Positions 16,248 through 25,274 of a stretch of 64,000 nucleotides of DNA are shown piece by piece; position 1 is the stretch's first letter; each line of letters opens with the position of its first letter. Under the pieces are notes generated by a model that saw nothing but the letters and a program-made list of their open reading frames with translations, did no database searches and had not been told where the DNA came from. The stretch comes from JAIBBV01 sp044347745. Its GTDB lineage: Bacteria; Bdellovibrionota_C; UBA2361; JAFLCA01. Location of the stretch: assembly GCA_044347745.1 (NCBI GenBank), contig JBIKUD010000008.1:1-64000 (forward strand). Reading direction: 5' to 3'. The translations under genes and the position numbers were made by a program.

Positions 16248-17591
16248 ATGATTGGTTTCGAACCTGGCGCTCTCTTTGAGGGGCGCTACGAAATAGTTAA
16301 ACATCTTGGAGCCGGCGGCATGGGCGCCGTGTACTTAGCCTGTGACCCAAGACACCGCGATTTTTTAGTAGCGCTCAAGGTTTTGTATCCTGGGGTAATC
16401 AAATCCGAAGAAGCAAGGCTGCGTTTTCGTAATGAAATAGTAGCTTCGTATCGGGTCAATCACCGCAATATTGTGCGCGCGTATGAATATTTCGATGAGC
16501 CCGAATTCCAAGCCTACGCTATGGAATACGTGGATGGTGGCGACTTGTTAGATCGCATCTCTCAGGGGAGTATTTCGATTCCCGAGGTAATTGAAATTTT
16601 GCGACAGGCCACGAGCGGATTAGAGGCCGTGCATGCAGAGGGCATCTGTCATCGTGATCTAAAGCCAGAAAATATTCTACTTACCAAAAAAGGGGTGGTG
16701 AAGATCACTGATTTTGGTGTGGCCCGCTTAAAGGGAGGCCAGGGGCTTACCCAAGTTGGAGCCATGGTAGGCACCCCAAAATATTTGGCTCCTGAATATG
16801 TAGAAACCGGCGAAAGTGATCATCGCGGCGACCTCTATGCATTGGGCGTGATTGCCTATGAAATGCTTACCGGAGTATCCCCTTTTAGAGCTGAATCTAA
16901 AACAGCGCTGATGATTGAACGCTTTCAAAATGAATTTGCACCAATTCTGTCGCTAAGGCCTGATTGTCCTGTTGCTTTGGCAAAGATTATTGAAAAAGCC
17001 ATGAGCGTAAAATTGAGCGAACGGTATCAGAGTGCTGAAGAAATGCGACTCGATTTGGAGCTGTTGGCAGAAGCGGCTCCTGCCACCTTGGCCATTGAAA
17101 AGCCGAAAGTGTATTTCGAAATTCCTCGTAAAATTGAGAAGCATAGTCCCATTCAGATGGCATTAGGTGAGGGGCCACCACGCGCAGGTGTTAACCAATT
17201 CTCGTTCAAAAAGCTCTTGTCTATTGTTCTTTTTTTATCTTTAGGAATAGGCATGGCGGTTGGAACTTGGGCCTATGTTGGTTCCCAAAAGCGAATGGCG
17301 TTCACCGATTTGCCGCTGGGAATCTATAGTGGACAAGTAGTTGGTCTTTTTGCGGATGGGCAATCAGAGCCTATTTCAATTTGGCACACTAAGGCGGGAG
17401 TCTTTGCCTTGTTAGGCCGGCCTCGTTGTGAAGTGACGCCAGTTAGCCCGCAGGGAAGGTTTTTTTGCGGCGAGCTTGGATTTGAACTTCATTTGCAGTC
17501 GGTTGAACGGGGTACTGCAATCGGAGTGATAAAAGAACTTGGTTGGAATCTGACCGCGACTTGGTCCGTTACCGAGGAGGGGTCACGATGA
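16248..17591 (+). CDS. Membrane-anchored Ser/Thr protein kinase (Hanks type)
   Basis: 447 residues. Complete kinase motifs: Gly loop GAGGMG near 21-26, catalytic Lys in VALK (44), HRDLKPEN (135-142), DFG (155-157), APE (181-183). After the kinase domain (about 12-275) and a linker comes one transmembrane helix (about 323-344) and an external domain of about 100 residues with two Cys. So a cytoplasmic kinase with a small periplasmic sensor domain of unknown ligand. First gene of a three-gene operon, overlapping the next by ATGA. Lies just upstream of the Tad locus, so phosphorylation of pilus or cell-envelope components is possible but unproven. Confidence 0.9.
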   Translation: MIGFEPGALFEGRYEIVKHLGAGGMGAVYLACDPRHRDFLVALKVLYPGVIKSEEARLRFRNEIVASYRVNHRNIVRAYEYFDEPEFQAYAMEYVDGGDLLDRISQGSISIPEVIEILRQATSGLEAVHAEGICHRDLKPENILLTKKGVVKITDFGVARLKGGQGLTQVGAMVGTPKYLAPEYVETGESDHRGDLYALGVIAYEMLTGVSPFRAESKTALMIERFQNEFAPILSLRPDCPVALAKIIEKAMSVKLSERYQSAEEMRLDLELLAEAAPATLAIEKPKVYFEIPRKIEKHSPIQMALGEGPPRAGVNQFSFKKLLSIVLFLSLGIGMAVGTWAYVGSQKRMAFTDLPLGIYSGQVVGLFADGQSEPISIWHTKAGVFALLGRPRCEVTPVSPQGRFFCGELGFELHLQSVERGTAIGVIKELGWNLTATWSVTEEGSR

Positions 17592-18166
17592 AGAGTTGTT
17601 TCATCACTCTAGCTGCAATTATGTTCTTAGCGGTTGGCTCTGCTGCCACAGCACAAGACGGGGAGTCTCTTATTGCGCATGTGCCAACTCCGGATGTTGA
17701 GGTTGACGTTCCCCAAGTTGAAGTTCGCGCAAAAGCCTTCGGTGCTGCTCGAATGCGCGTTCTGGTGCAGGAGGAGCACGGATTGAGGGTAGTCACTATG
17801 ACGCCTCAGGATGATAGTTTTAGCGCAGTTTTGCAGTTTAAGAATCTTGCTGAGCTTCGATATCAATTCCAGGTTCAGGGCCAAGATGGGCGACTCAGTG
17901 AGTCAAAAGAGTTTGTTGTTCGCAAACGAAGTGGTTCAGAACTTGAAGCTGAACTTGCTCAAGCTGCCCAAATAAACACGGATTTGCGGGTAAAAATCAC
18001 CCAACTAGAAAATACCGTTCAAGGGTTGCGTACCACTGATCCAAAGGTATTGGCCAAACAAAGAAATGTAGAGATGGCTAAAGTGCTTGTTCTGCTCTCT
18101 CAGCGCGAGCGAGAAGTGGCAGAAGCTGAGGCAAAACTAAAGCAGCCACAAGGAGCAAGACCATGA
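17588..18166 (+). CDS. Exported coiled-coil protein of kinase operon (1)
   Basis: 192 residues from an ATG with a GAGGAGGGG site, overlapping the kinase stop (ATGA). Signal peptide (LAAIMFLAVGSAATAQ). Residues about 30-110 are beta-rich with an Ig-like look (VRAKAFGAARMRVLVQ, RYQFQVQGQDG). The last 75 residues form a coiled coil (ELEAELAQAAQINTDLRVK, VLLSQREREVAEAEAKL). No enzyme motif. Likely a periplasmic partner of the kinase sensor domain, by operon logic only. Confidence 0.65.
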   Translation: MKSCFITLAAIMFLAVGSAATAQDGESLIAHVPTPDVEVDVPQVEVRAKAFGAARMRVLVQEEHGLRVVTMTPQDDSFSAVLQFKNLAELRYQFQVQGQDGRLSESKEFVVRKRSGSELEAELAQAAQINTDLRVKITQLENTVQGLRTTDPKVLAKQRNVEMAKVLVLLSQREREVAEAEAKLKQPQGARP

Positions 18167-18696
18167 GGCTTATTTGTTCAATTGCGTTAACATGTGCGGC
18201 ATTCTTTTCTTCAGTTAAGTGTCAGGCACAAGCCCTTAGCGCACGCGTACCTTTTTTAGGAGAGCCGGTGCGCGAGTGGATTGTGGTTGTGCAGTCTGGA
18301 CAGGGACGATTTTTGACTGCCGATGTTTTAAAAAGCCCAGATTCACTGCATCTATCGGCGGTACTTCCTGGATTGAGTGGTGAGTATATTATAAGCGGAG
18401 TAGTGGAGTTTGATGATGGTCGGGTGATTTCAACCCCCTTGCATCAGCCTGAGCGTGTTACTTTGCCCCGAGAATCGAGCCAACTCGCCCATGCAGAACT
18501 TTCGCGCCTTACCCAAGAACGTGCGCAGCTTGAAAAGCGAGGATCAGAACTTGCCGAAGAGAGTAAGCGACTAAGGACTTCATTGCGTAGTGCGGCGGGC
18601 CTTGAGGACGTAGATAGATTGTATGAAAAAATCGCAGCCCTTGAGGAACGCCTTGCTGAGTTGTCTGCTTTGCCAGGAGAGGGCGTAACTCATTAG
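18163..18696 (+). CDS. Exported coiled-coil protein of kinase operon (2)
   Basis: 177 residues, starting within an ATGA overlap with the previous gene. Signal peptide (ALTCAAFFSSVKCQAQA). Same architecture as its neighbour: a short beta domain (VVVQSGQGRFLTADVL, GEYIISGVVEFDDGRVIS) followed by a coiled coil (LSRLTQERAQLEKRGSEL). The two look like diverged paralogues. Function unassigned; probably assembles with the other protein. Confidence 0.65.
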   Translation: MRLICSIALTCAAFFSSVKCQAQALSARVPFLGEPVREWIVVVQSGQGRFLTADVLKSPDSLHLSAVLPGLSGEYIISGVVEFDDGRVISTPLHQPERVTLPRESSQLAHAELSRLTQERAQLEKRGSELAEESKRLRTSLRSAAGLEDVDRLYEKIAALEERLAELSALPGEGVTH

Positions 18697-18953
18697 TTTT
18701 GCTGTCTGTTTTTGGGCCTTTGTAGGCTTCGATACATTCTGAGTCAGACAGAGTAGTCACCGAGTCTAAAGCTATGTGTAGTTTTGGTCGAAGACTTAAG
18801 ACACATGGAGATTACCGCTGGTCTCTCGAAAGGGAGCTCGACGGTACAAACTGACTCCGCATATCTCCTACGTTTGGAGCAGTTAGGATTGGGGAATCGC
18901 CCCCGCGTTGGCCCCAGATTCTGTTCGGTAATATTTTGATGAGAAGGTTGACC

Positions 18954-19100
18954 ATGAAAAACGAAAAAGGTTCCATTGAGCTTATCGTGCTAGGCTTGCT
19001 TGCTGCGCTAATTGTAGTGCTTGCCGTTCCACTCCTTACCGATATCGGTACCGGTGTGGAGAACCAGTTAGATACGCTTAACACCAGCGTAAACCCATAA
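18954..19100 (+). CDS. Flp-type pilin-like small protein
   Basis: 48 residues from an ATG with an AAGG site seven bases upstream. The sequence starts MKNEKG followed by SIELIVLGLLAALIVVLAV, the short basic leader, Gly, Glu and hydrophobic helix pattern of Flp/class IVb prepilins processed by a TadV-like peptidase. A short polar tail with TDIGTG and LDTLNTS follows. Flp pilins are the main subunits of Tad pili, and the CpaB-CpaF-TadB-TadC genes follow directly. The Glu is at +3 after the Gly rather than the usual +5, so it may be a minor pilin. Confidence 0.65.
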   Translation: MKNEKGSIELIVLGLLAALIVVLAVPLLTDIGTGVENQLDTLNTSVNP

Positions 19101-19201
19101 TCTATAAGCTCGTACAGAGATTATAATTCTGGATAACTTCTGGCTCCACGTCCATGAGAGGGCGCTGGAGCCAGGAGCGTTTACCAGAGGTTACACAACC
19201 C

Positions 19202-20077
19202 ATGAGGGTTCATCCCAGCATTTTCTCGCAAAAGGGACGTCAGTGGCAGTATCCCGCCGCTGTTGGCCTGCTGTTGTTTTTGCTCATTCTTAACTTGTGG
19301 CGTGGTCCAAAACAGACCGTGAATGCCGCCACTCAAGCTGCTCCGCTTGAAAAAAAGATTGAGGTTCTGGTTGTGCGCGAAGCGTTGCAGCCAGGTCAGC
19401 CTCTTGAGAAAGCAAAAATTGTGCTTGAGCGTCGCCCGGTTAATACTCTGCCTTCGGATGCAGTGACCACATTTGATGCACTGAAAGGCAAAGTTGCTGC
19501 TGGTCCAATTCCTGCCGGATACCCCTTAGCTGCGGCGCTTTTAGCCGACCCGGTTGCGGTGGTTCCAGTTTCGGAAAAGCAAAAAGAATTGAAACCTGAA
19601 GATCCCATTGAGACCCTGCTCAAAGAAATAGAACAGGACACCGTAGCGGTGTCAGTGACGATGGCCGCAAATCCGCCGGGCCGAGGTTCACGTATAGCGC
19701 TTATGCTGAGCAACCCGCGTGGTGAACCCATAGTCGTGGTTGAGGATTGTTGGATTTCAAAGGCGAGCGGCCGAGATGCCTTGCTTAGACTTGAGCCACA
19801 ACAAGCCCTTTTGCTGCAATCGGCAAAGGGCTACGGTAATTTTAATTTTATTGAAATTCCACTTGAAGGTCCCAGCCCTTATGCGGGTAAGGGGGTTGCA
19901 AACCGCGACGAGCTTGTAAAGCTGATTGAAGGTGAAGCTCCAAAAGTAACAGCCGCAAATGACGATGAGAAAAAGCCGAAAATGAAAGGATATGCTTGGA
20001 TTACCGGTGAAGGTGTTCGGTATGGCCTCGAGTCTGACGGAACTATCAAGGTAGTGCGGCCTGAAGCAGACCAATAA
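19202..20077 (+). CDS. cpaB: CpaB/RcpC-like Tad pilus assembly protein
   Basis: About 291 residues from the ATG at 19202 (a 19154 ATG adds 16). One N-terminal membrane helix (PAAVGLLLFLLILNLW), then a SAF domain with VLVVREALQPGQPLEKAKI and GKVAAGPIPAGYPL. CpaB proteins sit in the periplasm and help the secretin or pilus channel. Then a second beta-rich region (SVTMAANPPG, VEDCWISK) and a charged Lys-rich linker. First large gene of the Tad operon, following the pilin. Confidence 0.75.
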   Translation: MRVHPSIFSQKGRQWQYPAAVGLLLFLLILNLWRGPKQTVNAATQAAPLEKKIEVLVVREALQPGQPLEKAKIVLERRPVNTLPSDAVTTFDALKGKVAAGPIPAGYPLAAALLADPVAVVPVSEKQKELKPEDPIETLLKEIEQDTVAVSVTMAANPPGRGSRIALMLSNPRGEPIVVVEDCWISKASGRDALLRLEPQQALLLQSAKGYGNFNFIEIPLEGPSPYAGKGVANRDELVKLIEGEAPKVTAANDDEKKPKMKGYAWITGEGVRYGLESDGTIKVVRPEADQ

Positions 20078-20225
20078 CCTAGCTAACTAGCTGATGTAGT
20101 TTTCTAATTTTGCATTGGCCGCAGCTCGCCTGCAAATCTATTTCACTTAGTTTTTTTACCTATCTTGCCGATATTACTCATATCTAGAAGTCATTTTTTA
20201 ATAGAAATTGACTTCAATCGAGCTT

Positions 20226-20264
20226 GGAGCGCTTTTTAAATGGCCATCGATGGTTATTTAAAAA
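20226..20264 (+). repeat. Partial repeat copy C: hairpin end only
   Basis: The string GAGCTTGGAGCGCT followed by TTTTTAAATggCCATcgATGGttATTTAAAAA corresponds to one end of the 175-bp structured element (compare CGAGCTTGGAGCACT plus the ATAAATGCCA hairpin in copy A). Only this hairpin and its flank are present. It lies just upstream of cpaF, within 30 bp of its start. Confidence 0.55.
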
Positions 20265-20289
20265 ATGAGCACTAGGGGATTAGGCAGAC

Positions 20290-21939
20290 ATGGCGGGATT
20301 TCTCAGCAGAATTGAGCGCAAAAAAACTGGCGTAAAGTCAGACGCTGATGTGCTGGTGCGCTCTGGTGCGGTCAAAGTGAATCCAACTAGCACCCAGCCC
20401 GCTCCTACGCAGGTGCTGACCACTGACGCTACCTTGTCATCTCCAGATGACTTGCTTGCCGAATTGCAAGCCGAGAGTAAGTCAAAAGTAAAAATTGCTA
20501 CGCCATCGTCAACTGCGATAATTGCGCCAAGTGCTTCAGGCGCACAGGCAGGCGAGCAGGCCGCGCCACGCGAAATAACTCGAGATAAGAAAAAAGCAGA
20601 CCTAGCAGATGATGCCTTGCCTTGGTGGTTAACTGAGGCTGCTGCTTCATCCCCACAAGTTGACGTGCTGGTTCCAGCCAGTCGCATGGCATTAAACGAT
20701 TTTATTAATGATAACATGGGCGATGCAGAGCTTACGGAGGCTATTCGTAAAGCGGTGCTTGTTGCTGCTGAGAGGCTTTCCTCTGAAGTAAGATTTTCTC
20801 AAAGAGATATTCAAGATTCGATTCAAGAAGTAATAAGTTTGATGTTGGGAAAGGGGCCCTTACAGCCCTTGTATGACGACCCGCTCGTCACCGACATTTA
20901 CATGGATGCCCATGACAGCATTAAATGTGTTCGACGTGGGCAGGCGCTGGAAACTCCTTTTCGGTTTCGTAGTGCCTCAGAGTATGAGTCGTATATTACA
21001 TCCATGCTCCAGTCAGTCGATCGAGTATTAAATTTAACTTCTCCAATTGTTGACTGCGTGCTTTACGACAAATGGCGCAGCCGTATTAATGCCGTTCACT
21101 CATCACTTCTCGATGGCGATGAGCCAAGCTTGGTTATTCGTGTGCCGCGACTCCAGCAGATTTCATTTTATGATCTGCTGCGCACCAAAACCTTGCCTGC
21201 AACGTTAGCAGCCTGGCTTGCCGAGCTCGTGGGCTGCGGTGAAGTGAATATTCTCGTCATGGGTCCAACGGGCTCTGGTAAAACCACAATGACGACGGCT
21301 TTGCTGAGTGCCGTCGGTTCAGATGAACGTATCTGCACTATCGAAGACGTTCCAGAAATTTTTGTTCCCACGACGCATCTTGAAAAGCTCGTGAGTAGAC
21401 CAGAAAATTCTCAGGGCGAAGGTGCGGTAGGAATGGAGCGGCTCTTGCGAGCTGCCTTGCGCCGAGCGCCGCATCGTATCGTGGTGGGTGAAATTCGAGA
21501 TCGTGAAGGTCCGTTATTTCTCAAAGCACTTGAAACTGGTCACGCCGGCTCTGTCGCCACCATCCATGCTGATAATCCACGTGATGGTTTATGGCGTCTT
21601 CTCGACGTCGTGCAGGCGTTTGAAACCTCGCCCCAAGATAGTATTCAGCGTCGTATCGCACGTTCGCTTCACGTGCTGTTAGTTATGCACAAGGTAAATG
21701 GTCGTCCCTGTCTCACTGAGATTGCAGAAGTGCGTCCGCCGGTGAACGGCGAATTTGTGATTAAGCCAATCGTAAAGTTTGAAGGCGAAAGTAATGGCAA
21801 GCGTCAATGGCGCATTATGGCCAATCAATCAAAATGGATTGATCGCCTCAGTGAGCGAGGGATGGAGCTTCAGCCGGGACCTAATTTGCTGCCATTAAGC
21901 CCGACTGCTGACGCACGTCTCGACAGAGAGGAGCACTAA
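20290..21939 (+). CDS. cpaF: CpaF/TadA secretion ATPase
   Basis: 549 residues. The C-terminal 420 form a type II/IV secretion hexameric ATPase: Walker A GPTGSGKTT (325-333), an Asp-box region around IEDVPEIFVP, and the Walker B / His-box stretch VVGEIRDREG to TGHAGSVATIHADNP. It powers pilin polymerisation at the cytoplasmic face of the inner membrane. The first 120 residues are a low-complexity Ala/Ser/Pro/Thr extension not typical of the family. Third large component of the Tad operon, with tadB starting 3 bases after its stop. Confidence 0.92.
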   Translation: MAGFLSRIERKKTGVKSDADVLVRSGAVKVNPTSTQPAPTQVLTTDATLSSPDDLLAELQAESKSKVKIATPSSTAIIAPSASGAQAGEQAAPREITRDKKKADLADDALPWWLTEAAASSPQVDVLVPASRMALNDFINDNMGDAELTEAIRKAVLVAAERLSSEVRFSQRDIQDSIQEVISLMLGKGPLQPLYDDPLVTDIYMDAHDSIKCVRRGQALETPFRFRSASEYESYITSMLQSVDRVLNLTSPIVDCVLYDKWRSRINAVHSSLLDGDEPSLVIRVPRLQQISFYDLLRTKTLPATLAAWLAELVGCGEVNILVMGPTGSGKTTMTTALLSAVGSDERICTIEDVPEIFVPTTHLEKLVSRPENSQGEGAVGMERLLRAALRRAPHRIVVGEIRDREGPLFLKALETGHAGSVATIHADNPRDGLWRLLDVVQAFETSPQDSIQRRIARSLHVLLVMHKVNGRPCLTEIAEVRPPVNGEFVIKPIVKFEGESNGKRQWRIMANQSKWIDRLSERGMELQPGPNLLPLSPTADARLDREEH

Positions 21940-21942
21940 GTT

Positions 21943-22791
21943 ATGCGCGAGCGTGAGCGACTTATTGCATTAAGGCAACAGAGTGCTCCCATTCCTGGTG
22001 AGGAAGGGGGAAAAAAGAAGCGCAAAGATAAATCGCATGAACTCGCAGCTAAAACGCCTTTCGCACGTAAGTTGTTGCAAGCAGGAATTGAGACTCCTCC
22101 GCGAATTTATGTGGGAGCAGTGCTCCTGTCGGGGATCGGGGTGTTTTGGCTTGGCATGTTGCTCGGAATGCTTTTCGCTTTGGTGCTGAGTCTTGTGTAT
22201 GTGCAATTTATGCTTTCGGGATACCTAGATGAGCGAGCCCAAAAACGCAAAGCCAAAATGATACCCCAACTTGCTCCATTTATTGATGCTATCGCATCAG
22301 CGCTTTCAAGCGGATTTAATATAGAAGCGGCACTCATGACTTCAGCAGAATCAATACCCGAAGGTGTTCTGCGTAGCGAGCTCGATAAAGTATCGGCGGC
22401 GCTTGGACGTGGATTTTCAGTACGAGAATCTATGGCAATTCTGCGCGATCGTATGGCCGGACGCGAGGTGACTTCGCTCTCGGTTGCGCTCGGTCTTTTC
22501 TCAAGTATGGGTGGTAGCGTATTGGAGCCTTTTCGGCGGTTGGCCCGCAAGCTGCGTGAGCAACAGAGTGTTGCCGAGCGTGCAAATAGAGATTTGGTGA
22601 TGGTGAAGCAAGCTTTTTACATTCTGTTTTTTCTCTGCATTTCAGCGCCAGGGCTCCTGATGTTAATTCGCCCTGGATATATGGCGCAGGCCTTTAATGA
22701 TTCACTGGGTCGGTTGGTTTTGCAAATCGGCGCTATTTTGGTGGTTCTGGCTTACGTGCTTTTTAAGAAGATTACGAGTTTGAAGATTTAG
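21943..22791 (+). CDS. tadB: TadB-like inner-membrane platform protein
   Basis: 282 residues with the T2SSF (GspF) domain layout: a basic N terminus, two hydrophobic segments (about 45-90), a cytoplasmic helical domain with the conserved PFIDAIASALSSGFNIEAAL and ALGRGFSVRESMAILRDR, then two C-terminal membrane helices. Forms the platform with TadC under the CpaF motor. GAGGAG ribosome-binding site precedes the ATG. Between cpaF and tadC, 4 bases from tadC. Confidence 0.85.
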   Translation: MRERERLIALRQQSAPIPGEEGGKKKRKDKSHELAAKTPFARKLLQAGIETPPRIYVGAVLLSGIGVFWLGMLLGMLFALVLSLVYVQFMLSGYLDERAQKRKAKMIPQLAPFIDAIASALSSGFNIEAALMTSAESIPEGVLRSELDKVSAALGRGFSVRESMAILRDRMAGREVTSLSVALGLFSSMGGSVLEPFRRLARKLREQQSVAERANRDLVMVKQAFYILFFLCISAPGLLMLIRPGYMAQAFNDSLGRLVLQIGAILVVLAYVLFKKITSLKI

Positions 22792-22795
22792 AGCT

Positions 22796-23959
22796 ATGAG
22801 CATTACGGCAATTATTATTGTAGTTGGTGGAGCATGGCTCGCCATTGCCGTGCTGGTACAGGTGCGTTACGTAGGTCGCGAGCTGGGCAGGTTCCGCGAT
22901 GATGGCGGCGAAGTGCTGGGAGAAGCCAGTCGATATTTTGATAGACTAGTGCGCCTCTTTGGACGAAAATTTGGACGCAAGCAAGATTTATCAATGGGAG
23001 CGCAGGCCTCAAAAGGCGAACGTGACATGGCTCAAAAGCTTGCTGATGCCGGTTTGGAAGGCGCTGCTGAACAAGGGAAGTTTTTTCTCTTCCGCACACT
23101 TTCGTATCTTGTATTCCCCCTCATTGGTGCCTCGGGATATTTGTTTCTCATTCCCTATTACGCAACCATTCTAACTCTCATTTGTTCAGCGGCGGGAATT
23201 TTAATGCCGATGTTTTGGCTCAAAGGCAAAATTGTGGGACGAACTGAGGAGATTCAGCGTGAGTTGCCCTTGGTGCTAGACCTCACAAATTTAGGAACTA
23301 GTGCAGGCTGGGACGTGTCATCATCGCTCGAGCGCGTGATTGATAGCCTCTATTCAGAATTTCCTAAACATCCTCTCATTCGTGAGCTGAAGCGAGCACG
23401 CTGGCTTGCAGCTTCAGGATATACTTGGGAAGAGGCTTTAAAGAGAGCAGGAAACAAACTGAACAATGACACTGTAAAACGAACCACCATGGCGCTTGGC
23501 CAAGCTATTCGTCAAGGTGGTGATAGAAGTAAGCAGCTCGAAGGTATCGCAGAAGATGCGCAGCGGGTGTACTACGGAGAATTGGATAAACGCTTAGCCG
23601 CCTTGCCTGTAAAAGCTTTGTTGGCAACCATGATGTTAATGATTGCTTACTTTGTAATTTTATTAGCGCCGGCAGTGGTGCAGATTAAGACTTCGATTGA
23701 GCACGTGAAGAGTAGTAAAACAAAAGTTGAGGCGCCGAAAGGCCAGCGTGGTTCTATAAGTATTATTGAAATTGCGATTGTATTAACTCTATCGCTTTCT
23801 CTCCTTCTCTCTCTGGCTGTGTTTCAGGGTAATTTGACAAACGTAGTCAACGAAGACGGTTGTATTGTGCAAGCAACCGAGTATCAAGTAGATCTTGCAA
23901 GCCGAAATCTTGATATCAGCGCGGCGTGTCCTACTCCTGTTCCTACGGTGGCACCATGA
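22796..23959 (+). CDS. tadC: TadC-like platform protein with pseudopilin-like C-terminal tail
   Basis: 387 residues. Residues 1-300 are a T2SSF platform protein: an N-terminal helix, two central membrane segments (about 100-145), the conserved LPLVLDLTNLGTSAG and LGQAIRQGGDRSKQL, and a last helix near 275-297. Unusually, an extra 87 residues follow with KGQRG at 315-319, then SISIIEIAIVLTLSLSLLLS, the leader-Gly, Glu and hydrophobic helix of a class IVb pseudopilin. The tail has two Cys and ends in PTPVPT. No stop codon separates the two parts, so this is a fusion. Its stop overlaps the next start (ATGA). Confidence 0.85.
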   Translation: MSITAIIIVVGGAWLAIAVLVQVRYVGRELGRFRDDGGEVLGEASRYFDRLVRLFGRKFGRKQDLSMGAQASKGERDMAQKLADAGLEGAAEQGKFFLFRTLSYLVFPLIGASGYLFLIPYYATILTLICSAAGILMPMFWLKGKIVGRTEEIQRELPLVLDLTNLGTSAGWDVSSSLERVIDSLYSEFPKHPLIRELKRARWLAASGYTWEEALKRAGNKLNNDTVKRTTMALGQAIRQGGDRSKQLEGIAEDAQRVYYGELDKRLAALPVKALLATMMLMIAYFVILLAPAVVQIKTSIEHVKSSKTKVEAPKGQRGSISIIEIAIVLTLSLSLLLSLAVFQGNLTNVVNEDGCIVQATEYQVDLASRNLDISAACPTPVPTVAP

Positions 23960-24816
23960 TGCAAAACAGCTGGTATCGGCAAATTAAAGCGTTTCTCAGG
24001 CCTGAACGAGGGGTCTCAGATCTGATCGCGGTGGGATTTTTCCTGCCTATTGCATTGTTGCTATTTACAGCGGCTGCAGATTTTACTCGAGTACCGGTCA
24101 CCAAGGAGCATCTGCTTTCTACGCTTGAGGATTCAATGTACCGGGCTGAAAGTGTCTTGGGTGCTGTTTCAAGTGGGCAAGCCTATTTAGACGGAGCCAC
24201 TCCCGCTGGTACGGCTTTATGCTCGTATGTAGGTAGTGGGGTAGAATGTAGCGATAGTTACACGTGGACTGGAACTCAGGCGTTAATTACAGAAGAAAAT
24301 GCGAGTTCCCTAATAAACAAAGTATGCGATTTGGCAAAAGATAAGTATCCTGAACTTCACACAGGGTTTTGGTCATTAGGTGATGCTAGTGGCGGCGAAT
24401 ATGCATTTGGGTTTGGACTTGCCAGGGTTGATGTCGATCCAGATGATTGTAGTTATACGGGAATAACTAAAATTGACTCAGCGCAGGACTGTAGCAACAC
24501 GGCTGCTTTTTTTGCGCTGAGTAATCAGAAAGTTTTTGATTATGACAGTATATACGACAAGATGGCTGCTGCGTTTGATTCTGGCGGAAGCCAGAGTCCA
24601 GGCGCTTGGGTGATTGATAATGACTCGAGCGCAAATGGTCCCTATGCTACGAGTCCACGAAAATGTCTTCCCTCGTACTGGATGGTTGGTATTGGATTTG
24701 CTCGAGTAGTGCATTTATTTGGTGGCTTTTTCGCCCAAGATGATTTGGTGCTAGAGTATTACTTAAGGCCCCTTAATAATCCTGCTGCTATTCAGTCTGC
24801 TGATTTAAGTAGTTAA
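23956..24816 (+). CDS. Pseudopilin-like exported protein in Tad operon
   Basis: About 286 residues. N terminus has a basic leader ending PERG, then VSDLIAVGFFLPIALLLFTA, a class IVb prepilin-like signal with one long hydrophobic helix. The rest is a soluble domain with six or more Cys and Gly/Ser-rich loops, no family recognised. ATG overlaps the TadC stop (ATGA), so it is translationally coupled. Probably a minor pilus subunit or tip component, comparable in position to TadE/TadF. Confidence 0.65.
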   Translation: MMQNSWYRQIKAFLRPERGVSDLIAVGFFLPIALLLFTAAADFTRVPVTKEHLLSTLEDSMYRAESVLGAVSSGQAYLDGATPAGTALCSYVGSGVECSDSYTWTGTQALITEENASSLINKVCDLAKDKYPELHTGFWSLGDASGGEYAFGFGLARVDVDPDDCSYTGITKIDSAQDCSNTAAFFALSNQKVFDYDSIYDKMAAAFDSGGSQSPGAWVIDNDSSANGPYATSPRKCLPSYWMVGIGFARVVHLFGGFFAQDDLVLEYYLRPLNNPAAIQSADLSS

Positions 24817-24871
24817 ATGGGTGCGGTAGAGATGCTGAACTTTATAGAGGGTTAAATTTAGTTAAAGAGTC

Positions 24872-25255
24872 ATGGCAAGAGTACTGATTATAGAAGATTC
24901 CCCCACACAAGCGGCAATTATTGCTGACATTGTGAAGAGTGCTGGGCACGAAGCCGTCGTTTGCAGTGACGTGTCTAAGGGAATTAATCAAGTTATTAAA
25001 CCAGTCAATCCTGATTTAGTCCTTCTTGATCTTGTGCTTCTGGGTCCCGATGGTAAGCCCATGGGCGATGGATTTCAGATTTGCCGAGAGATTAAGCGAG
25101 TCTCCAAAAATACGGTGCCGGTGGTTGTGATAAGTTCGAAGGGAGATGAAGAATCGGCCGAATGGGCAATCTTGCAGGGGGCTGACGCCTTTTTGCAAAA
25201 GCCTTTTGCAGTGGAAGATTTGTTAGCGGTGCTCGCGCAAGTGCTTGGTAGCTGA
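24872..25255 (+). CDS. Stand-alone response-regulator receiver protein
   Basis: 127 residues, one CheY-like domain: acidic pair near E8-D9, phosphoacceptor D53 in LVLLDLVL, S88-S89 at the Thr/Ser position, and the conserved K110 in LQKPF. An insertion GPDGKPMGDG follows the phospho-Asp loop, as in PatA/TadZ-associated receivers. No output domain. Placed 55 bp after the pseudopilin gene and 19 bp before the TadZ-like gene, so probably controls localisation or assembly of the Tad apparatus. No histidine kinase is in the window. Confidence 0.85.
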   Translation: MARVLIIEDSPTQAAIIADIVKSAGHEAVVCSDVSKGINQVIKPVNPDLVLLDLVLLGPDGKPMGDGFQICREIKRVSKNTVPVVVISSKGDEESAEWAILQGADAFLQKPFAVEDLLAVLAQVLGS

Positions 25256-25274
25256 GCAGTAAGGGGAGCTTGGG

